From Rugosimonospora africana (lineage in GTDB: Bacteria; Actinomycetota; Actinomycetes; Mycobacteriales; Micromonosporaceae): a DNA stretch of 64,000 nt. Numbering within the stretch: position 1 is the first letter of the stretch; each line of letters starts with the position of its first letter. Below are positions 32,350 to 41,791 of this stretch, piece after piece. Location: positions 124,001 through 188,000 of the forward strand of contig NZ_BONZ01000021.1 of NCBI RefSeq assembly GCF_016862975.1. The letters run 5' to 3'. A program made the translations under genes and the position numbers. The notes under the pieces are model-generated. The model did no database searches, was not told where the DNA came from, and saw only the letters and a list, made by a program, of their open reading frames with translations.

Positions 32350-32927
32350 CCGGCGCGGCGATCCGTGAGCCGTCCGTCCGGCCGGCGGTCTTCCTCGACC
32401 GGGACGGGGTGCTCAACGAGGTCCAACTGCGCGATGGCACTCCGGTACCGCCGGATCGCGCCGAGGACCTGCGCCTCATCCCCGGCGTCGAGGCGGCGTG
32501 CCACCGGCTGCGGGAGCTGGGCTACACGCTCGTCGTGGTGACCAACCAGCCCGACATCGCCCGCGGTCGGCAGACGTCCGAGGAGGTCGAGCGGATGCAC
32601 GACGTCCTGCGGGCGAGCCTGCCGCTGGACGAGATCGTGGTGTGCCCGCACGACGACGCCGACGAGTGCGCCTGCCGCAAGCCGCGTCCCGGCATGATGC
32701 TGGACGCGGCCCGGCGCCTCGGGCTCGACCTCTCGCGCAGCTTCTGCGTCGGCGACCGCTGGCGCGACATCGAGGCGGCGCAGCGCGCCGGAGTCCGGTC
32801 CGTGTACGTCGACCGCCAGTACGGCGAGCGGCGTGCGACCGGCGCGGACGCCGTCGCTGACAGCTTGTTCCATGCCGTTCCGTTCATCGAATCATGCCGA
32901 TCACAGGGGGAAATCGACGATGACTGA
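32346..32927 (+). CDS. gmhB: D-glycero-manno-heptose 1,7-bisphosphate phosphatase (HAD family)
   Basis: The 193-residue HAD-family phosphatase has motif I AVFLDRDGVLNEVQLRDG, motif II TLVVVTNQPDIARG and the zinc-finger-like insertion VCPHDDADECACRKPRPGMM typical of GmhB/HisB-N enzymes, ending with FCVGDRWRDIEAAQRAG. It would remove the C7 phosphate from heptose 1,7-bisphosphate. The GTG start overlaps the epimerase stop codon (GTGA), and the 3' end overlaps the transaldolase start by 8 bp. Confidence 0.9.
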   Translation: MTGAAIREPSVRPAVFLDRDGVLNEVQLRDGTPVPPDRAEDLRLIPGVEAACHRLRELGYTLVVVTNQPDIARGRQTSEEVERMHDVLRASLPLDEIVVCPHDDADECACRKPRPGMMLDAARRLGLDLSRSFCVGDRWRDIEAAQRAGVRSVYVDRQYGERRATGADAVADSLFHAVPFIESCRSQGEIDDD

Positions 32928-33636
32928 CCTCGGGCTCAAGAACGTGCAGATCTACGCTGACGGCGCCGACCTGGAGACCATGGTCACTCTGGCCGAGCGA
33001 CCCGACATCAAGGGCTTCACCACCAACCCGACGCTGATGCGCAAGTCCGGCGTCGACAACTACGAGGCGTTCGCCCGCAAGGTGCTCGACGTCATCACCG
33101 ACCGGCCGATCTCCTTCGAGGTCTTCGCCGACGACTTCGAGGGCATGACCCGCCAGGCGCGGTTCATCGCCTCGTGGGGACCGAACGTCTTCGTGAAGGT
33201 GCCGGTGACCGACACCGAGGGCCGGTCGACGGCGCCGGTGATCCGGCAGCTCACCTCGGACGGTGTCCAGCTCAACGTCACCGCGCTTACCACGGTGAGC
33301 CAGGTCGAGACGGTGACCGAGGCGCTGGACGGCACCGCCGGCGCGATCGTCTCGGTCTTCGCCGGCCGGATCGCCGACACCGGCCGCGACCCGATCCCGA
33401 TCATGACGGACGCTCTGAAGATCACGTCCGCCCGGCCGAACGTCATGCTGCTGTGGGCGAGCCCGCGCGAGATCCTCAACGTACGCCAGGCCGACGACCT
33501 CGGGGTCGACATCATCACGGTGACGCACGACCTGCTGGCGAAGCTCGCGCTGTTCGGCAAGCCGCTGGACGTCTTCTCCCTCGAGACGGTGCGCATGTTC
33601 CACGCCGACGCCCAGGCCGCGGGGTTCACGCTGTGA
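32920..33636 (+). CDS. Transaldolase-family protein
   Basis: The 238-residue protein has KGFTTNPTLMRKSGVDNYEA, ISFEVFADDFEGMTRQAR and the Schiff-base Lys in NVFVKVPVTDTEGRSTAP, all characteristic of transaldolase/fructose-6-phosphate aldolase enzymes. It is short, as in the TalC/Fsa group. Within a heptose cluster it could supply sedoheptulose 7-phosphate, the starting compound for GmhA; that link is inference from context. GGGGG precedes the ATG. Confidence 0.87.
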   Translation: MTDLGLKNVQIYADGADLETMVTLAERPDIKGFTTNPTLMRKSGVDNYEAFARKVLDVITDRPISFEVFADDFEGMTRQARFIASWGPNVFVKVPVTDTEGRSTAPVIRQLTSDGVQLNVTALTTVSQVETVTEALDGTAGAIVSVFAGRIADTGRDPIPIMTDALKITSARPNVMLLWASPREILNVRQADDLGVDIITVTHDLLAKLALFGKPLDVFSLETVRMFHADAQAAGFTL

Positions 33637-34454
33637 CCGGCGCGGACGCCTCGACGGAGGCGAACGCCCCGACGGACCCGAACGACTGGGACCACCACTG
33701 GGACGCGTACGGTGAGGCCGCCGAGGGCAACCCTGCCAACCTGTACCGCCGCGGCATGATCCTCAAGCTGCTGGGCAACCCGCCGGCCGGGTCGACGGTA
33801 CTGGACATCGGCAGCGGCCAGGGCGAGTTCGCGCTGAGCTTCCAGCGCGCATTCCCCGACCTGACCGTGTGGGGCGTCGAATACAGCGCCAGCGGCGTCG
33901 AGCGCAGCCGCGAGCTGGCCGCCGCCGAGGGCCTCAAGGCACAGTTCCGGCAGGTCGACCTGCTCCAGCCGACCCAGCTGGCCCAGGGGCAGGAGCCGGC
34001 CTCGTACGCGCTGTGCTCCGAGGTCCTCGAGCACGTGGACGACCCCACGACACTGATCCGCAACGCGCGTGCCCTGCTGGCTCCGGGATGCCACCTCGTG
34101 GTGACCGTACCGGGCGGCCCGCGCTCCGCGTTCGACCACCACATCGGTCACTACCAGCATTTCGATGCCAAGAAGCTGCGTACCGTGCTGACCGACGCCG
34201 GGTACACGGTCCAGCGGGTCATGCGGGCCGGCTTCCCGTTCTTCAATCTCTACAAGCTCGCGGTCATCGCCCGTGGACGCAAGCTCATCGAGGACGTCGA
34301 GCGGCGCGGCCCCGACGAACGCACCATTCCCGGCGAGTCCGCGATGAAGGCGTTCTTCGGGTTCGGATTCCGGCACAGCTTGGACGACTTCCCGATCGGG
34401 TGGCAGATGGTGGCGATCGCCACCGTTCCGCCGGAGGCACCGGAGACGACATGA
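33633..34454 (+). CDS. SAM-dependent methyltransferase (class I)
   Basis: The 273-residue protein has motif I VLDIGSGQGEFALSFQRAFP, motif II GVEYSASGVERSREL and SYALCSEVLEHVDDPTTLIR. The C-terminal section FDHHIGHYQHFDAKKLRTVL resembles methyltransferases of polysaccharide and glycolipid clusters. It shares GTGA overlap with the transaldolase gene and ATGA overlap with the kinase gene, so it is firmly within the operon. Acceptor unknown. Confidence 0.85.
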   Translation: MTGADASTEANAPTDPNDWDHHWDAYGEAAEGNPANLYRRGMILKLLGNPPAGSTVLDIGSGQGEFALSFQRAFPDLTVWGVEYSASGVERSRELAAAEGLKAQFRQVDLLQPTQLAQGQEPASYALCSEVLEHVDDPTTLIRNARALLAPGCHLVVTVPGGPRSAFDHHIGHYQHFDAKKLRTVLTDAGYTVQRVMRAGFPFFNLYKLAVIARGRKLIEDVERRGPDERTIPGESAMKAFFGFGFRHSLDDFPIGWQMVAIATVPPEAPETT

Positions 34455-35431
34455 TCATCACGCGTACGCCACTCCGCATCACCCTGGGTGGGGGCGGCAC
34501 CGACCTGCCGTCCTACTACGAGAGGTTCGGCGGGATCGTCGTCTCGGCCGCGATCTCGAAGTACATCTTCATCTCGATGAACCGCACGTTCACACCCGAC
34601 TACTTCCTCAAGTACTCGGCTCTGGAACGGGTCGGCGACGTGTCCGACATCGAGCACCCGATCGTCCGCGAGGTGCTCAGGGCGCACGGCGTGGAGCCGT
34701 CCGTCGAGATCGTCAGCATGGCGGACATCCCGTCCGGTACCGGTCTGGGCTCGTCGGGTGCGTTCACCGTCGGTCTGCTCCGGGCCATCTACGCGAGCCG
34801 CCGCGACCACGTGAGCGCGGGCGACGTCGCCGAGGAGGCGTGCCGCACCGAGATCGAGCAGCTGGGGCGGCCGGTCGGCAAGCAGGACCAGTACGTCGCG
34901 GCGTTCGGCGGGCTCAAGGTGTACTCGTTCGAGCCGGACGGCAGCGTGAACGTGGCGCCGCTCGCGGTGTCCGCGGACACCTTCCACGACCTCGAGGAGC
35001 ATCTGCTGATGTTCTTCACCGGGTATTCGCGCGCCGCCGACCAGGTGCTCGAAGAGCAGCGCAGCAAGTCGACCGCCGGCGACGCCGCGATGATCGACAA
35101 CCTGCACTTCGTGAAGGAACTCGGGCTGCGCAGCAAGGAAGCCCTCGAACACGGCGACGTGGAGGGCTTCGCCGCTCTCATGCACGAGCACTGGGAGCAC
35201 AAGAAGAAGCGCTCGGCCGCCATGTCCAACGGCAACATCGACCGGTGGTATGAGGTGGGGCGCGCGAACGGCGCGCTGGGCGGGAAGCTGGTCGGCGCCG
35301 GGGCCGGAGGGTTCCTGCTGTTCTACACCCGCAACCCGGCCGCGCTGCGCACCGCGCTCAAGGCCGAGGGCCTGACCGAGGTCAGGTTCACCTTCGACAG
35401 CGACGGCAGTGTCGTCGTCGTGCGCGACTGA
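34451..35431 (+). CDS. hddA: Heptose 7-phosphate kinase (GHMP family, HddA-like)
   Basis: The 326-residue GHMP kinase starts MIITRTPLRITLGGGGTDLP, has the ATP-binding loop IPSGTGLGSSGAFTVGLLRA and a C-terminal GGKLVGAGAGGFLLF. This matches HddA, which phosphorylates heptose 7-phosphate at C1 in the GDP-heptose route. ATG overlaps the methyltransferase stop codon. The set gmhA-gmhB-hddA-hddC is complete within 5.5 kb. Confidence 0.88.
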   Translation: MIITRTPLRITLGGGGTDLPSYYERFGGIVVSAAISKYIFISMNRTFTPDYFLKYSALERVGDVSDIEHPIVREVLRAHGVEPSVEIVSMADIPSGTGLGSSGAFTVGLLRAIYASRRDHVSAGDVAEEACRTEIEQLGRPVGKQDQYVAAFGGLKVYSFEPDGSVNVAPLAVSADTFHDLEEHLLMFFTGYSRAADQVLEEQRSKSTAGDAAMIDNLHFVKELGLRSKEALEHGDVEGFAALMHEHWEHKKKRSAAMSNGNIDRWYEVGRANGALGGKLVGAGAGGFLLFYTRNPAALRTALKAEGLTEVRFTFDSDGSVVVVRD

Positions 35432-35444
35432 GGACGGTTCCACC

Positions 35445-36269
35445 ATGCAGTGCGTGATCCTCGCCGGGGGCATCGGCAGCCGGATGTGGCCGGAGACCCG
35501 TACCGTGCCCAAGACGCTCCTGCCGGTACGCGGGCGCCCGTTCGCGCAGTGGCAGCTGGAATGGCTGTCCGGTGCCGGGATCGACTCGGTCGTGTACAGC
35601 GTCGGGTACCTCGGACAGGACGTCCGCGAGTTCGTCGGGGACGGGTCGCGCTGGGGACTGTCGGCGGCGTACGTCGACGAGGGCGAACAGCTGCGCGGGA
35701 CGGCGGGCGCGCTACGCCTGGCGTACGACGAGGGCGTGCTGGCCGAGGACTTCCTCGTCCTGTACGGCGACTCGTGGCTCCAGGTCGACCCGGCCTGGGT
35801 ACTGGCACAGGCGAGGCTGCGCCCCGAGCCCGCGCTGATGACGGTGTACTCCAACGAGGGCCAGTGGGACACCAGCAACGTCATCTTCGAGGGTGGCCGC
35901 GTCGTCCGCTACGCCAAGGGATTGGCGGAGCGGCCGGCCGCCATGCGGTGGATCGACTACGGCCTCATGGCGTTCCGCCGCGACGTGATCGTCGAGCGGG
36001 TCGCTCCCGGGACGGTTCACGACCTCGCCCCGGTGCTGACCGACCTGGCCGACGAGGGACTGCTCGCGGGCGCCGAGGTGTTCGAGCGGTTCTACGAGAT
36101 CGGCTCGGTGCAGGGACGCGAGGACCTGGAGAGCTTCCTGCGCGACGGCGGGGCCGAAATGCCCAAGCCGGCGATGCCCCAGCCGGCGATTTCCCAGCCG
36201 GCGATGCCCGGGCCCGCGATGGCCGAGGCCACGATGACTGAGACCGCGATGACCGAGGCCAGCCGGTGA
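35445..36269 (+). CDS. hddC: Heptose 1-phosphate nucleotidyltransferase (HddC-like)
   Basis: The 274-residue protein begins MQCVILAGGIGSRMWPETRT and PKTLLPVRGRPFAQWQLEWL, the nucleotide-binding signature of sugar-1-phosphate nucleotidyltransferases, then EQLRGTAGALRLAYDEG and DFLVLYGDSWLQVDP. In this operon it should form NDP-heptose (GDP in the known HddC route). The ATG at 35445 has GAGGA upstream. After the catalytic core (about residue 238) the protein ends in seven pentapeptide repeats (PAMPQ-like, 36159-36263) that are foreign to the family. Confidence 0.85.
   Translation: MQCVILAGGIGSRMWPETRTVPKTLLPVRGRPFAQWQLEWLSGAGIDSVVYSVGYLGQDVREFVGDGSRWGLSAAYVDEGEQLRGTAGALRLAYDEGVLAEDFLVLYGDSWLQVDPAWVLAQARLRPEPALMTVYSNEGQWDTSNVIFEGGRVVRYAKGLAERPAAMRWIDYGLMAFRRDVIVERVAPGTVHDLAPVLTDLADEGLLAGAEVFERFYEIGSVQGREDLESFLRDGGAEMPKPAMPQPAISQPAMPGPAMAEATMTETAMTEASR
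36159..36263 (+). repeat. 15-bp tandem repeat, seven units, in the hddC tail
   Basis: Seven consecutive 15-bp units, most starting ATG or ATT and related to ATGCCCCAGCCGGCG, code a Pro/Ala/Met-rich and later Thr/Glu-rich pentapeptide series up to the stop codon. Confidence 0.9.
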
Positions 36270-37750
36270 AACTGCTCGACCGGCTGCCGGCGCCGCTCGG
36301 CCGGGCCGGGTACGTCGTGATCGGCCTGGGCATCCAGGCGGTGACCGCGTACGTCACGCTCATCCTGTCCGGCCGGATTCTCGGGGCCGCGCTGTTCGGC
36401 GGTCTGGCGGCGCTCTACACGCTGGTGACCAGCGTGGCCACCGGGCTGTTCCAGCCGCTGGAGCAGGAGGTGGCCCGCCGCCGCGGCCGCGAGTGGGAGA
36501 CCCGGATCATCGACGGCACGCTGCTGCGCCGCGCCGCCCGGTTCGGACTCGTGCTGTGCGTGCTCGTCATCGCCGTCGCGATCGGCGCGCACGGCGCGGC
36601 CGTCCGGCTGCTGGGCGGGCACCTGCAGTTGCTCGCCGCCTTCTGCGTCGCGATGCCCGGGTACGCCCTGTGTTTCGTGGCCCGCGGTGCGCTGTCCGGA
36701 AGCCGCCGGCTGGCCCGGTACGGCCTGCAGCTGTCCGTGGAGGGCACGTTCCGCCTGGTCGGACTCGGCGTCCTGGTGCTGGTCGGATCACGCGGCGTCG
36801 CCGGCTACGGCTGGCTGTTCGGGATCGCCCCCTGGGTCGCCCTGGTGGTCTCGGTCGCCGGCCTGCGCCCAGCCCCGACGTCGCATGCCCCGGACTCGCG
36901 TGCCCCGGACTCGCGTGCCCCGGATTCGCGTGCCTTGGAGTCGGTTGCCTTAGAGTCGGTTGCCCCGGAGTCGCCGACGGCGCCGGTGACCGCACCGGGA
37001 GCCGTCGTGCAGACCCCGGAGCGCGATCCCGCCGCCCGGTCGCTGGCCGGCGCGCTGACCCTGCTGCTGGTCAGTACGCTCACGGCACAACTGCTCATCG
37101 GCGCCGGACCGGTGATCGCTCAATACTTCGCCGGTACCGCCGACAAGGCCCGTACCGGCGCGTTCCTCGCCGCCCTGGTCGTGGTGCGGCTGCCGGTCTT
37201 CATGTTCACCGCGGTCCAGCCCAGCATGCTGCCGAGGATGGCCGAACACGTCGCGGCCGGGCGTGCGGCGGCCTTCCGCTCGCTGCTGCTGAAGGTGCTC
37301 GCCGCGATGGGCCTGTTCGCGGCCGTCACGACCGTCGGGACCACGGTGCTCGGGCCGTGGGCGCTGAAACTGCTGTTCGGATCCGACTACGTGCTGTCCT
37401 GGGGCGAGTTCCTGCTGATGGGCGTCTCGGTCGGGCTGTTCATGGCGTCGAGCGTGCTCGGCCAGGCCCTGCTCGCGGTCGGCAAACACAGCCGGGTCGC
37501 CGCGGGATGGCTCGTCGGGCTCGCCGGCCTCGCGCTCGGCACCGCGTTCGCTCACGACGCTGTCCTGCGGGCCACGTTGGGCCTGCTGATCGGCGCGGCG
37601 GCCAGCGCGGCGACGTTCGCCGCCCTGCTGGCGTACGCGCTGTGGCGCTGGCGCCCGGCCCACCAGGGACAGCAGGGCGCCGGGGACGAGCCGGCCGGCA
37701 CGAGCGGCGACCGGCTCCCCGGTACGGCGGACGCCGCCGTACCGGCGTGA
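36266..37750 (+). CDS. Polysaccharide flippase-like membrane protein (MOP superfamily)
   Basis: The 494-residue protein has about 12-14 hydrophobic helices. The N-terminal pattern (YVVIGLGIQAVTAYVTLILS, LFGGLAALYTLVTSVATGLF) and the second-half GPVIAQYFAGTADKARTGAFL fit the Wzx/MurJ-type lipid-linked glycan flippases. The middle loop (36884-36973) holds six pentapeptide repeats (PDSRA, then LESVA). It would move the lipid-linked glycan assembled by the cluster to the outer face. ATG overlaps the hddC stop codon. Confidence 0.82.
   Translation: MKLLDRLPAPLGRAGYVVIGLGIQAVTAYVTLILSGRILGAALFGGLAALYTLVTSVATGLFQPLEQEVARRRGREWETRIIDGTLLRRAARFGLVLCVLVIAVAIGAHGAAVRLLGGHLQLLAAFCVAMPGYALCFVARGALSGSRRLARYGLQLSVEGTFRLVGLGVLVLVGSRGVAGYGWLFGIAPWVALVVSVAGLRPAPTSHAPDSRAPDSRAPDSRALESVALESVAPESPTAPVTAPGAVVQTPERDPAARSLAGALTLLLVSTLTAQLLIGAGPVIAQYFAGTADKARTGAFLAALVVVRLPVFMFTAVQPSMLPRMAEHVAAGRAAAFRSLLLKVLAAMGLFAAVTTVGTTVLGPWALKLLFGSDYVLSWGEFLLMGVSVGLFMASSVLGQALLAVGKHSRVAAGWLVGLAGLALGTAFAHDAVLRATLGLLIGAAASAATFAALLAYALWRWRPAHQGQQGAGDEPAGTSGDRLPGTADAAVPA
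36884..36973 (+). repeat. 15-bp tandem repeat, six units, in the flippase mid loop
   Basis: Six 15-bp units related to CGTGCCCCGGACTCG start at 36884, 36899, 36914, 36929, 36944 and 36959. They code a hydrophilic pentapeptide series in the loop between the two helical halves. Confidence 0.88.
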
Positions 37751-37800
37751 CGCACGGCTGAGGTGTTCCAGGGGTTGTCTGAGGTGAAGAGGGAGCGATC

Positions 37801-40800
37801 GTGAGTACCGACAGCCGGGTGGAGCCCCCGAGCGTGGCAACCCTGCCCGAGGAGAGTGCCCGCCGGGCGAGCGCGCGCTGGCTCCCGGTCGCACGGTTTG
37901 TCGTGGCCGCGGCCGGGTCGGTGGCACTCTGCCTCCTGATCTGGTCACGAGTGCCGCGCACGCTGTCCGGGCCGATCGACATCATCGGCTACCCCACGTT
38001 CCACGACTTCGACTACATGCCGGCGTTCTGGAAGTACCGGCTCGTCATCTACGGATTCCCGGCCCTGTTCGTGGTGTTCTACGCGCTCCTCGCCTGGCGC
38101 GGTCCGCTGCGCCGGGACGCCCGGCCGGCGCGGAGCGGCCCGGTCCGGCTACTCGAACCGCTCGACGAGCCGCGTGGGCCTGTGCTCGCCTCCGCCACAG
38201 ATCGGCTCCGGCTGCCCTCAGGCGAGGATCCAGCACGGGAGGCCGGTGCGTTCACCGCCGGCGTACTCCCCCGGATCGCGCTGCCGATGCTCGTGGTGGT
38301 CGTCGCGACCAGTACCCGCAACGGAAGCCTCGACTGGTTCGCGGGTGCCTGCGGTCTCCTCTACGTCCTGGCCGTACTCGCCGGCGCCGCCCTCTGGTCG
38401 CGGCTCGCCGCATCCGGACGGATCCGCTGGCGGAGCGGGGAATCGAGCTTCTGGCACGGGGTCTCGCTGGCCAACGGCGCCGGTGGCGCGGTCGCGGCCG
38501 TGCTGTGCGTGTGGTTCGTGTCCCGTCACACGGTCGCGTTCACCACGAGCGGACACGAGCAGACCTGGCCGTGGTTGCCGCTGTGGCTGGCCGTCCTCGG
38601 TGCCGGGGCGGTGCTGTGCTGGACGCTGTTCCAGCTCAACCGGGGACGACCCGCCTCGGCCGTCGAGCGCGCCCTTCTGATCACGGTCATCGGCTCGGTG
38701 GCGCTGTTCATCGTCGTCGCGGTGCTGCCCGGCCCGCTCAAGACCCTGCAGGGATTCGACGACTCCCAGGGAGTCCTCGGGGCCAAGCTGCTGGGTCAGG
38801 GGGCTGTGCCCTGGCGGGACATCACGATGATCCACGGCCCGTACTACGACGTCTTCCGGGCCGGCCTGGGCACGTCGTTGTTCGGCAACACGATGTGGGG
38901 GTCGGTCGCCGGCGAGGCCATGCTCCTCGTGCCGCTGAGCCGCGTCATCCTCTACCTCTACACGGCATGGGCCTCGAAGGGGAATCCCTGGCTGCTGACG
39001 GCCGTCGCGATTGCCTCCGCGGGCGGGTTCTTCCCGGCGTCGGAGACGCGGTTCATGGCCGTACCGCTGGCTGTGATCGTGCTGGGCGAGGCGATCCGCC
39101 GCAACAGCCGGGCGTGGTATGTCGGTCTGGTCCTGGTGCTGTTCGTCCAAGCCGTTCTGGTGCCAGAGACGAGTTTCTTCGCCTTGCCCGCGCTCGCCTG
39201 CGTCGTCGCCGTGGATGTCGTGCACCGCGACCCCGGCGTGCGCCTGCTCAGCCTGAAGGGCCTCTGGAGGGTGCTGCGCCGCACCCGGTGGTGCGTGGGC
39301 ACCGGGGTGGTCGCCACGCTGGTGCTCGCGCTGGTACTCGTCCTCATCGGCGCGCTGCGCGGATTCATCGACTACTACACCATCTTCGGACCCGGGCACG
39401 ACGCGTCCGGCGCCCAACCGCCCATCATGATGCGCACCCGGGATTACGCGTACTTCGGGGCGGGGATCGTCGCGGTACTCATCACCGTCTGGATGACCGT
39501 GGCGCGGGTCCGGCGCCGCGGGAACTGGCAGGCCCGCGACTGGTCCCTCGTCGCGGCCGCCGGGTTCGCCGCCCTGTACGGGGAGAAGCTTCTGGGCCGC
39601 TTCGACCAGAGCCACTCCTGGCAGGTCTTCACCGCGTGCCTACCGCTGCTCGTCCTGCTGTCGGCGCGGGCGCTGCCGGTGCTCGACCGGGTCTTCCGCT
39701 GGGTCCCCGCGCAGATGGGCGAGCGGCCGACGACCTCCCCGCGCCTGGCCGGGGCGCTGCTCATCGCTCTGGTGGTCGCGTTCTCGAACCCGCTTCCGCA
39801 GGTAGCGCAGGGGCTGGCGGGTCATTACCGGCTGTTGGGCGTGCAGACGTCGAGCTACCCGGAACTCGGCTACGCGACCCCGGACGCCATCGACCTCGCC
39901 ATGGTGGACGACCTGAACTCCGCCCTGCGGACCTACGCCGGCGACGGGTCGGTCTTCGACATGACGAACAGCCTCGGCTACGTCTACTACCTGTTGGACC
40001 GGAAGCCCCCGACCTCGTTCATCCACGTGAGCATGGCGGTTCCGCCGTTCGCCCAACAGTTGCTCATCGACGACCTGAAGAAGGCCCGGCCGGCGGTGGT
40101 CGTGTTCGACGCGACGTCAATGGGGCTGCCGAGGTGGGACGGCGTCGACAACAACGTCCGGCACTACGAAGTCAGCGACTACATCCTGGACAACTGGGTA
40201 CCGGTCATGCGCACCGACGGGAACCTCATCATGGTCCGCCGCGACCTCGTCGCGAAGGGGCTGCCGCCGGCGCCGACGCTGCTCCGCCAACCGGAGACGA
40301 AAGACCTGTGGTTCTCCGGTCGAAGCTGCTCATGGGGTACGAGCGCGGCCTTCCTGCCGTCGGTGCCGGTGCGGGGCTCGACCACGCTTCGGGTGCGGCC
40401 GGTCGGTACCTCGGAGGTCGTGGACATCAGCGGGTGGGCGGCGGACCCGACGACGGGCCAGCCGGCGGCCAGCGTCGTCATCGCCAACGGGCAGAAGGTC
40501 ATGGCCACGTTGACCCCGTCGCGGCACCGCCCGGACGTCACCCGGGCGCTGCACTCGACAGCGTCGGACCTGAGCGGTTTCCAGTACGGTGCGGTGCTAC
40601 CGCAAGGGAGTGCCGCGCCGTCCGTGTTCATGCTCGGCGCCGACGGCACGCTCCACCCGCTCATCGGATCGCACCCTGATCCGGTGTCGTCGTTGCGGAT
40701 GCCGAACGGCCGGGTCCTGCCGACCTCGGACAAGGTCATGGGGGCGGTCGACTCGAACTCCACCCAGAACCGGGTCATCGGCCAGGTCGAGGTACCGCCG

Positions 40801-41070
40801 GGCACCGACCTCACCGGATACGACCTGGCGAGGTTCTCGGCCGGGGACCGGCCCGTCGGGGACAGCGACATCCATCTCGGCGACACCCCGGGGCTGGACA
40901 GCCGCACCATCTCGGCGCGGTCGCTGAGCCGGTTGGGGACGGACCTGACGGTACCGGTCGGCAGCTGCCCGCAGTGGCGCGGGTACGACCCGGACAAGCC
41001 GCTGTACGTGACGCAGCTGGGCGGGGCGCCGGTGCAGACCGTCACGCTGTCGAAGGCGACGACTCCGTAG
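37801..41070 (+). CDS. Large membrane protein, GT-C glycosyltransferase-like
   Basis: The 1089-residue protein has a short polar start, about 12 membrane helices up to residue 665, and a large extracytoplasmic C-terminal part. After the helices it reads SVFDMTNSLGYVYYLLDRKP and ARPAVVVFDATSMGLPRWD, the soluble segment seen in many GT-C mannosyltransferase-like proteins, followed by a beta-rich region (about 815-1089) of unknown type. It follows the flippase and ends the cluster. It may transfer lipid-linked sugar outside the membrane. I do not recognise a named family. Confidence 0.7.
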   Translation: MSTDSRVEPPSVATLPEESARRASARWLPVARFVVAAAGSVALCLLIWSRVPRTLSGPIDIIGYPTFHDFDYMPAFWKYRLVIYGFPALFVVFYALLAWRGPLRRDARPARSGPVRLLEPLDEPRGPVLASATDRLRLPSGEDPAREAGAFTAGVLPRIALPMLVVVVATSTRNGSLDWFAGACGLLYVLAVLAGAALWSRLAASGRIRWRSGESSFWHGVSLANGAGGAVAAVLCVWFVSRHTVAFTTSGHEQTWPWLPLWLAVLGAGAVLCWTLFQLNRGRPASAVERALLITVIGSVALFIVVAVLPGPLKTLQGFDDSQGVLGAKLLGQGAVPWRDITMIHGPYYDVFRAGLGTSLFGNTMWGSVAGEAMLLVPLSRVILYLYTAWASKGNPWLLTAVAIASAGGFFPASETRFMAVPLAVIVLGEAIRRNSRAWYVGLVLVLFVQAVLVPETSFFALPALACVVAVDVVHRDPGVRLLSLKGLWRVLRRTRWCVGTGVVATLVLALVLVLIGALRGFIDYYTIFGPGHDASGAQPPIMMRTRDYAYFGAGIVAVLITVWMTVARVRRRGNWQARDWSLVAAAGFAALYGEKLLGRFDQSHSWQVFTACLPLLVLLSARALPVLDRVFRWVPAQMGERPTTSPRLAGALLIALVVAFSNPLPQVAQGLAGHYRLLGVQTSSYPELGYATPDAIDLAMVDDLNSALRTYAGDGSVFDMTNSLGYVYYLLDRKPPTSFIHVSMAVPPFAQQLLIDDLKKARPAVVVFDATSMGLPRWDGVDNNVRHYEVSDYILDNWVPVMRTDGNLIMVRRDLVAKGLPPAPTLLRQPETKDLWFSGRSCSWGTSAAFLPSVPVRGSTTLRVRPVGTSEVVDISGWAADPTTGQPAASVVIANGQKVMATLTPSRHRPDVTRALHSTASDLSGFQYGAVLPQGSAAPSVFMLGADGTLHPLIGSHPDPVSSLRMPNGRVLPTSDKVMGAVDSNSTQNRVIGQVEVPPGTDLTGYDLARFSAGDRPVGDSDIHLGDTPGLDSRTISARSLSRLGTDLTVPVGSCPQWRGYDPDKPLYVTQLGGAPVQTVTLSKATTP

Positions 41071-41091
41071 CGACGCTCAGGACTGGGCCAC

Positions 41092-41685
41092 CTACGACTG
41101 GGCGGGCTCGGACTGGGACGCGGCCGTCCACGGGCCCACCCCGAGCTTGCCGGTGTTGCCGAGGTCGATGCCGCCCTTCGGGGTCACCGTCTGCGCCGGC
41201 GCCCCGGTGGTCGGGGCGATCTCCAGGTACGTGCCGGTGGTCGCCACGACGGTCGAGTCGGTCACCAGGTTGCGCCACATGACCACAGCGGTCGCCGTCC
41301 CGCCCGGTTGCAGGGTCACCGGTCGCGGGGCGGCGGTCAGCGCGGGGTCGACAGTGATGTCCGAGGTTCCAGGCGCGACCCGGACGTCGAGCGGCTTGTG
41401 GTCGTCGCCGAGGACCCGCACGGCCGGGTACCCGTTGGCCTGATACGGCCGATCACCGCAGTTGGTCATCGAGACGGTCAACGCCCGCAGCCCCATGGCC
41501 GCGTCGACGTCCCCGATCCGGATGACCACGCCCGGGTCGGGGCACGCGGCCTGCGTCGCGGTGCTGGCGACCGCCGTCGGTACCGCCGTCGGTAGCGGCC
41601 CCGGGTCCTGGCGCGAGCCGCAGGACGGTACGGCGAGGGCGGCGATCGTGGCGACGGCAGCGGCGGCTGCCCGGCGAGCGGTCAT
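41092..41685 (-). CDS. DUF4232-type secreted lipoprotein
   Basis: The 197-residue protein has a lipoprotein signal (RRAAAAAVATIAALAVPSCG, lipobox Cys22). The mature part fits DUF4232: GLRALTVSMTNCGDRPYQAN, GYPAVRVLGDDHKPLDVRV, TLQPGGTATAVVMWRNLV. Function unknown; such proteins are common on actinobacterial cell surfaces. It is convergent with the glycan cluster's last gene and divergent from marR. Confidence 0.82.
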   Translation of the reverse strand: MTARRAAAAAVATIAALAVPSCGSRQDPGPLPTAVPTAVASTATQAACPDPGVVIRIGDVDAAMGLRALTVSMTNCGDRPYQANGYPAVRVLGDDHKPLDVRVAPGTSDITVDPALTAAPRPVTLQPGGTATAVVMWRNLVTDSTVVATTGTYLEIAPTTGAPAQTVTPKGGIDLGNTGKLGVGPWTAASQSEPAQS

Positions 41686-41791
41686 GCGTCATGCCATCAC
41701 GACCGCCGCCGCGCGTGCGGTCCGGCCCCCGTGGTCGCGAGATCCCTCACATTTGCTTCAGTCAAGTGTTGTCGGATGCAAGAGTTGGGCC

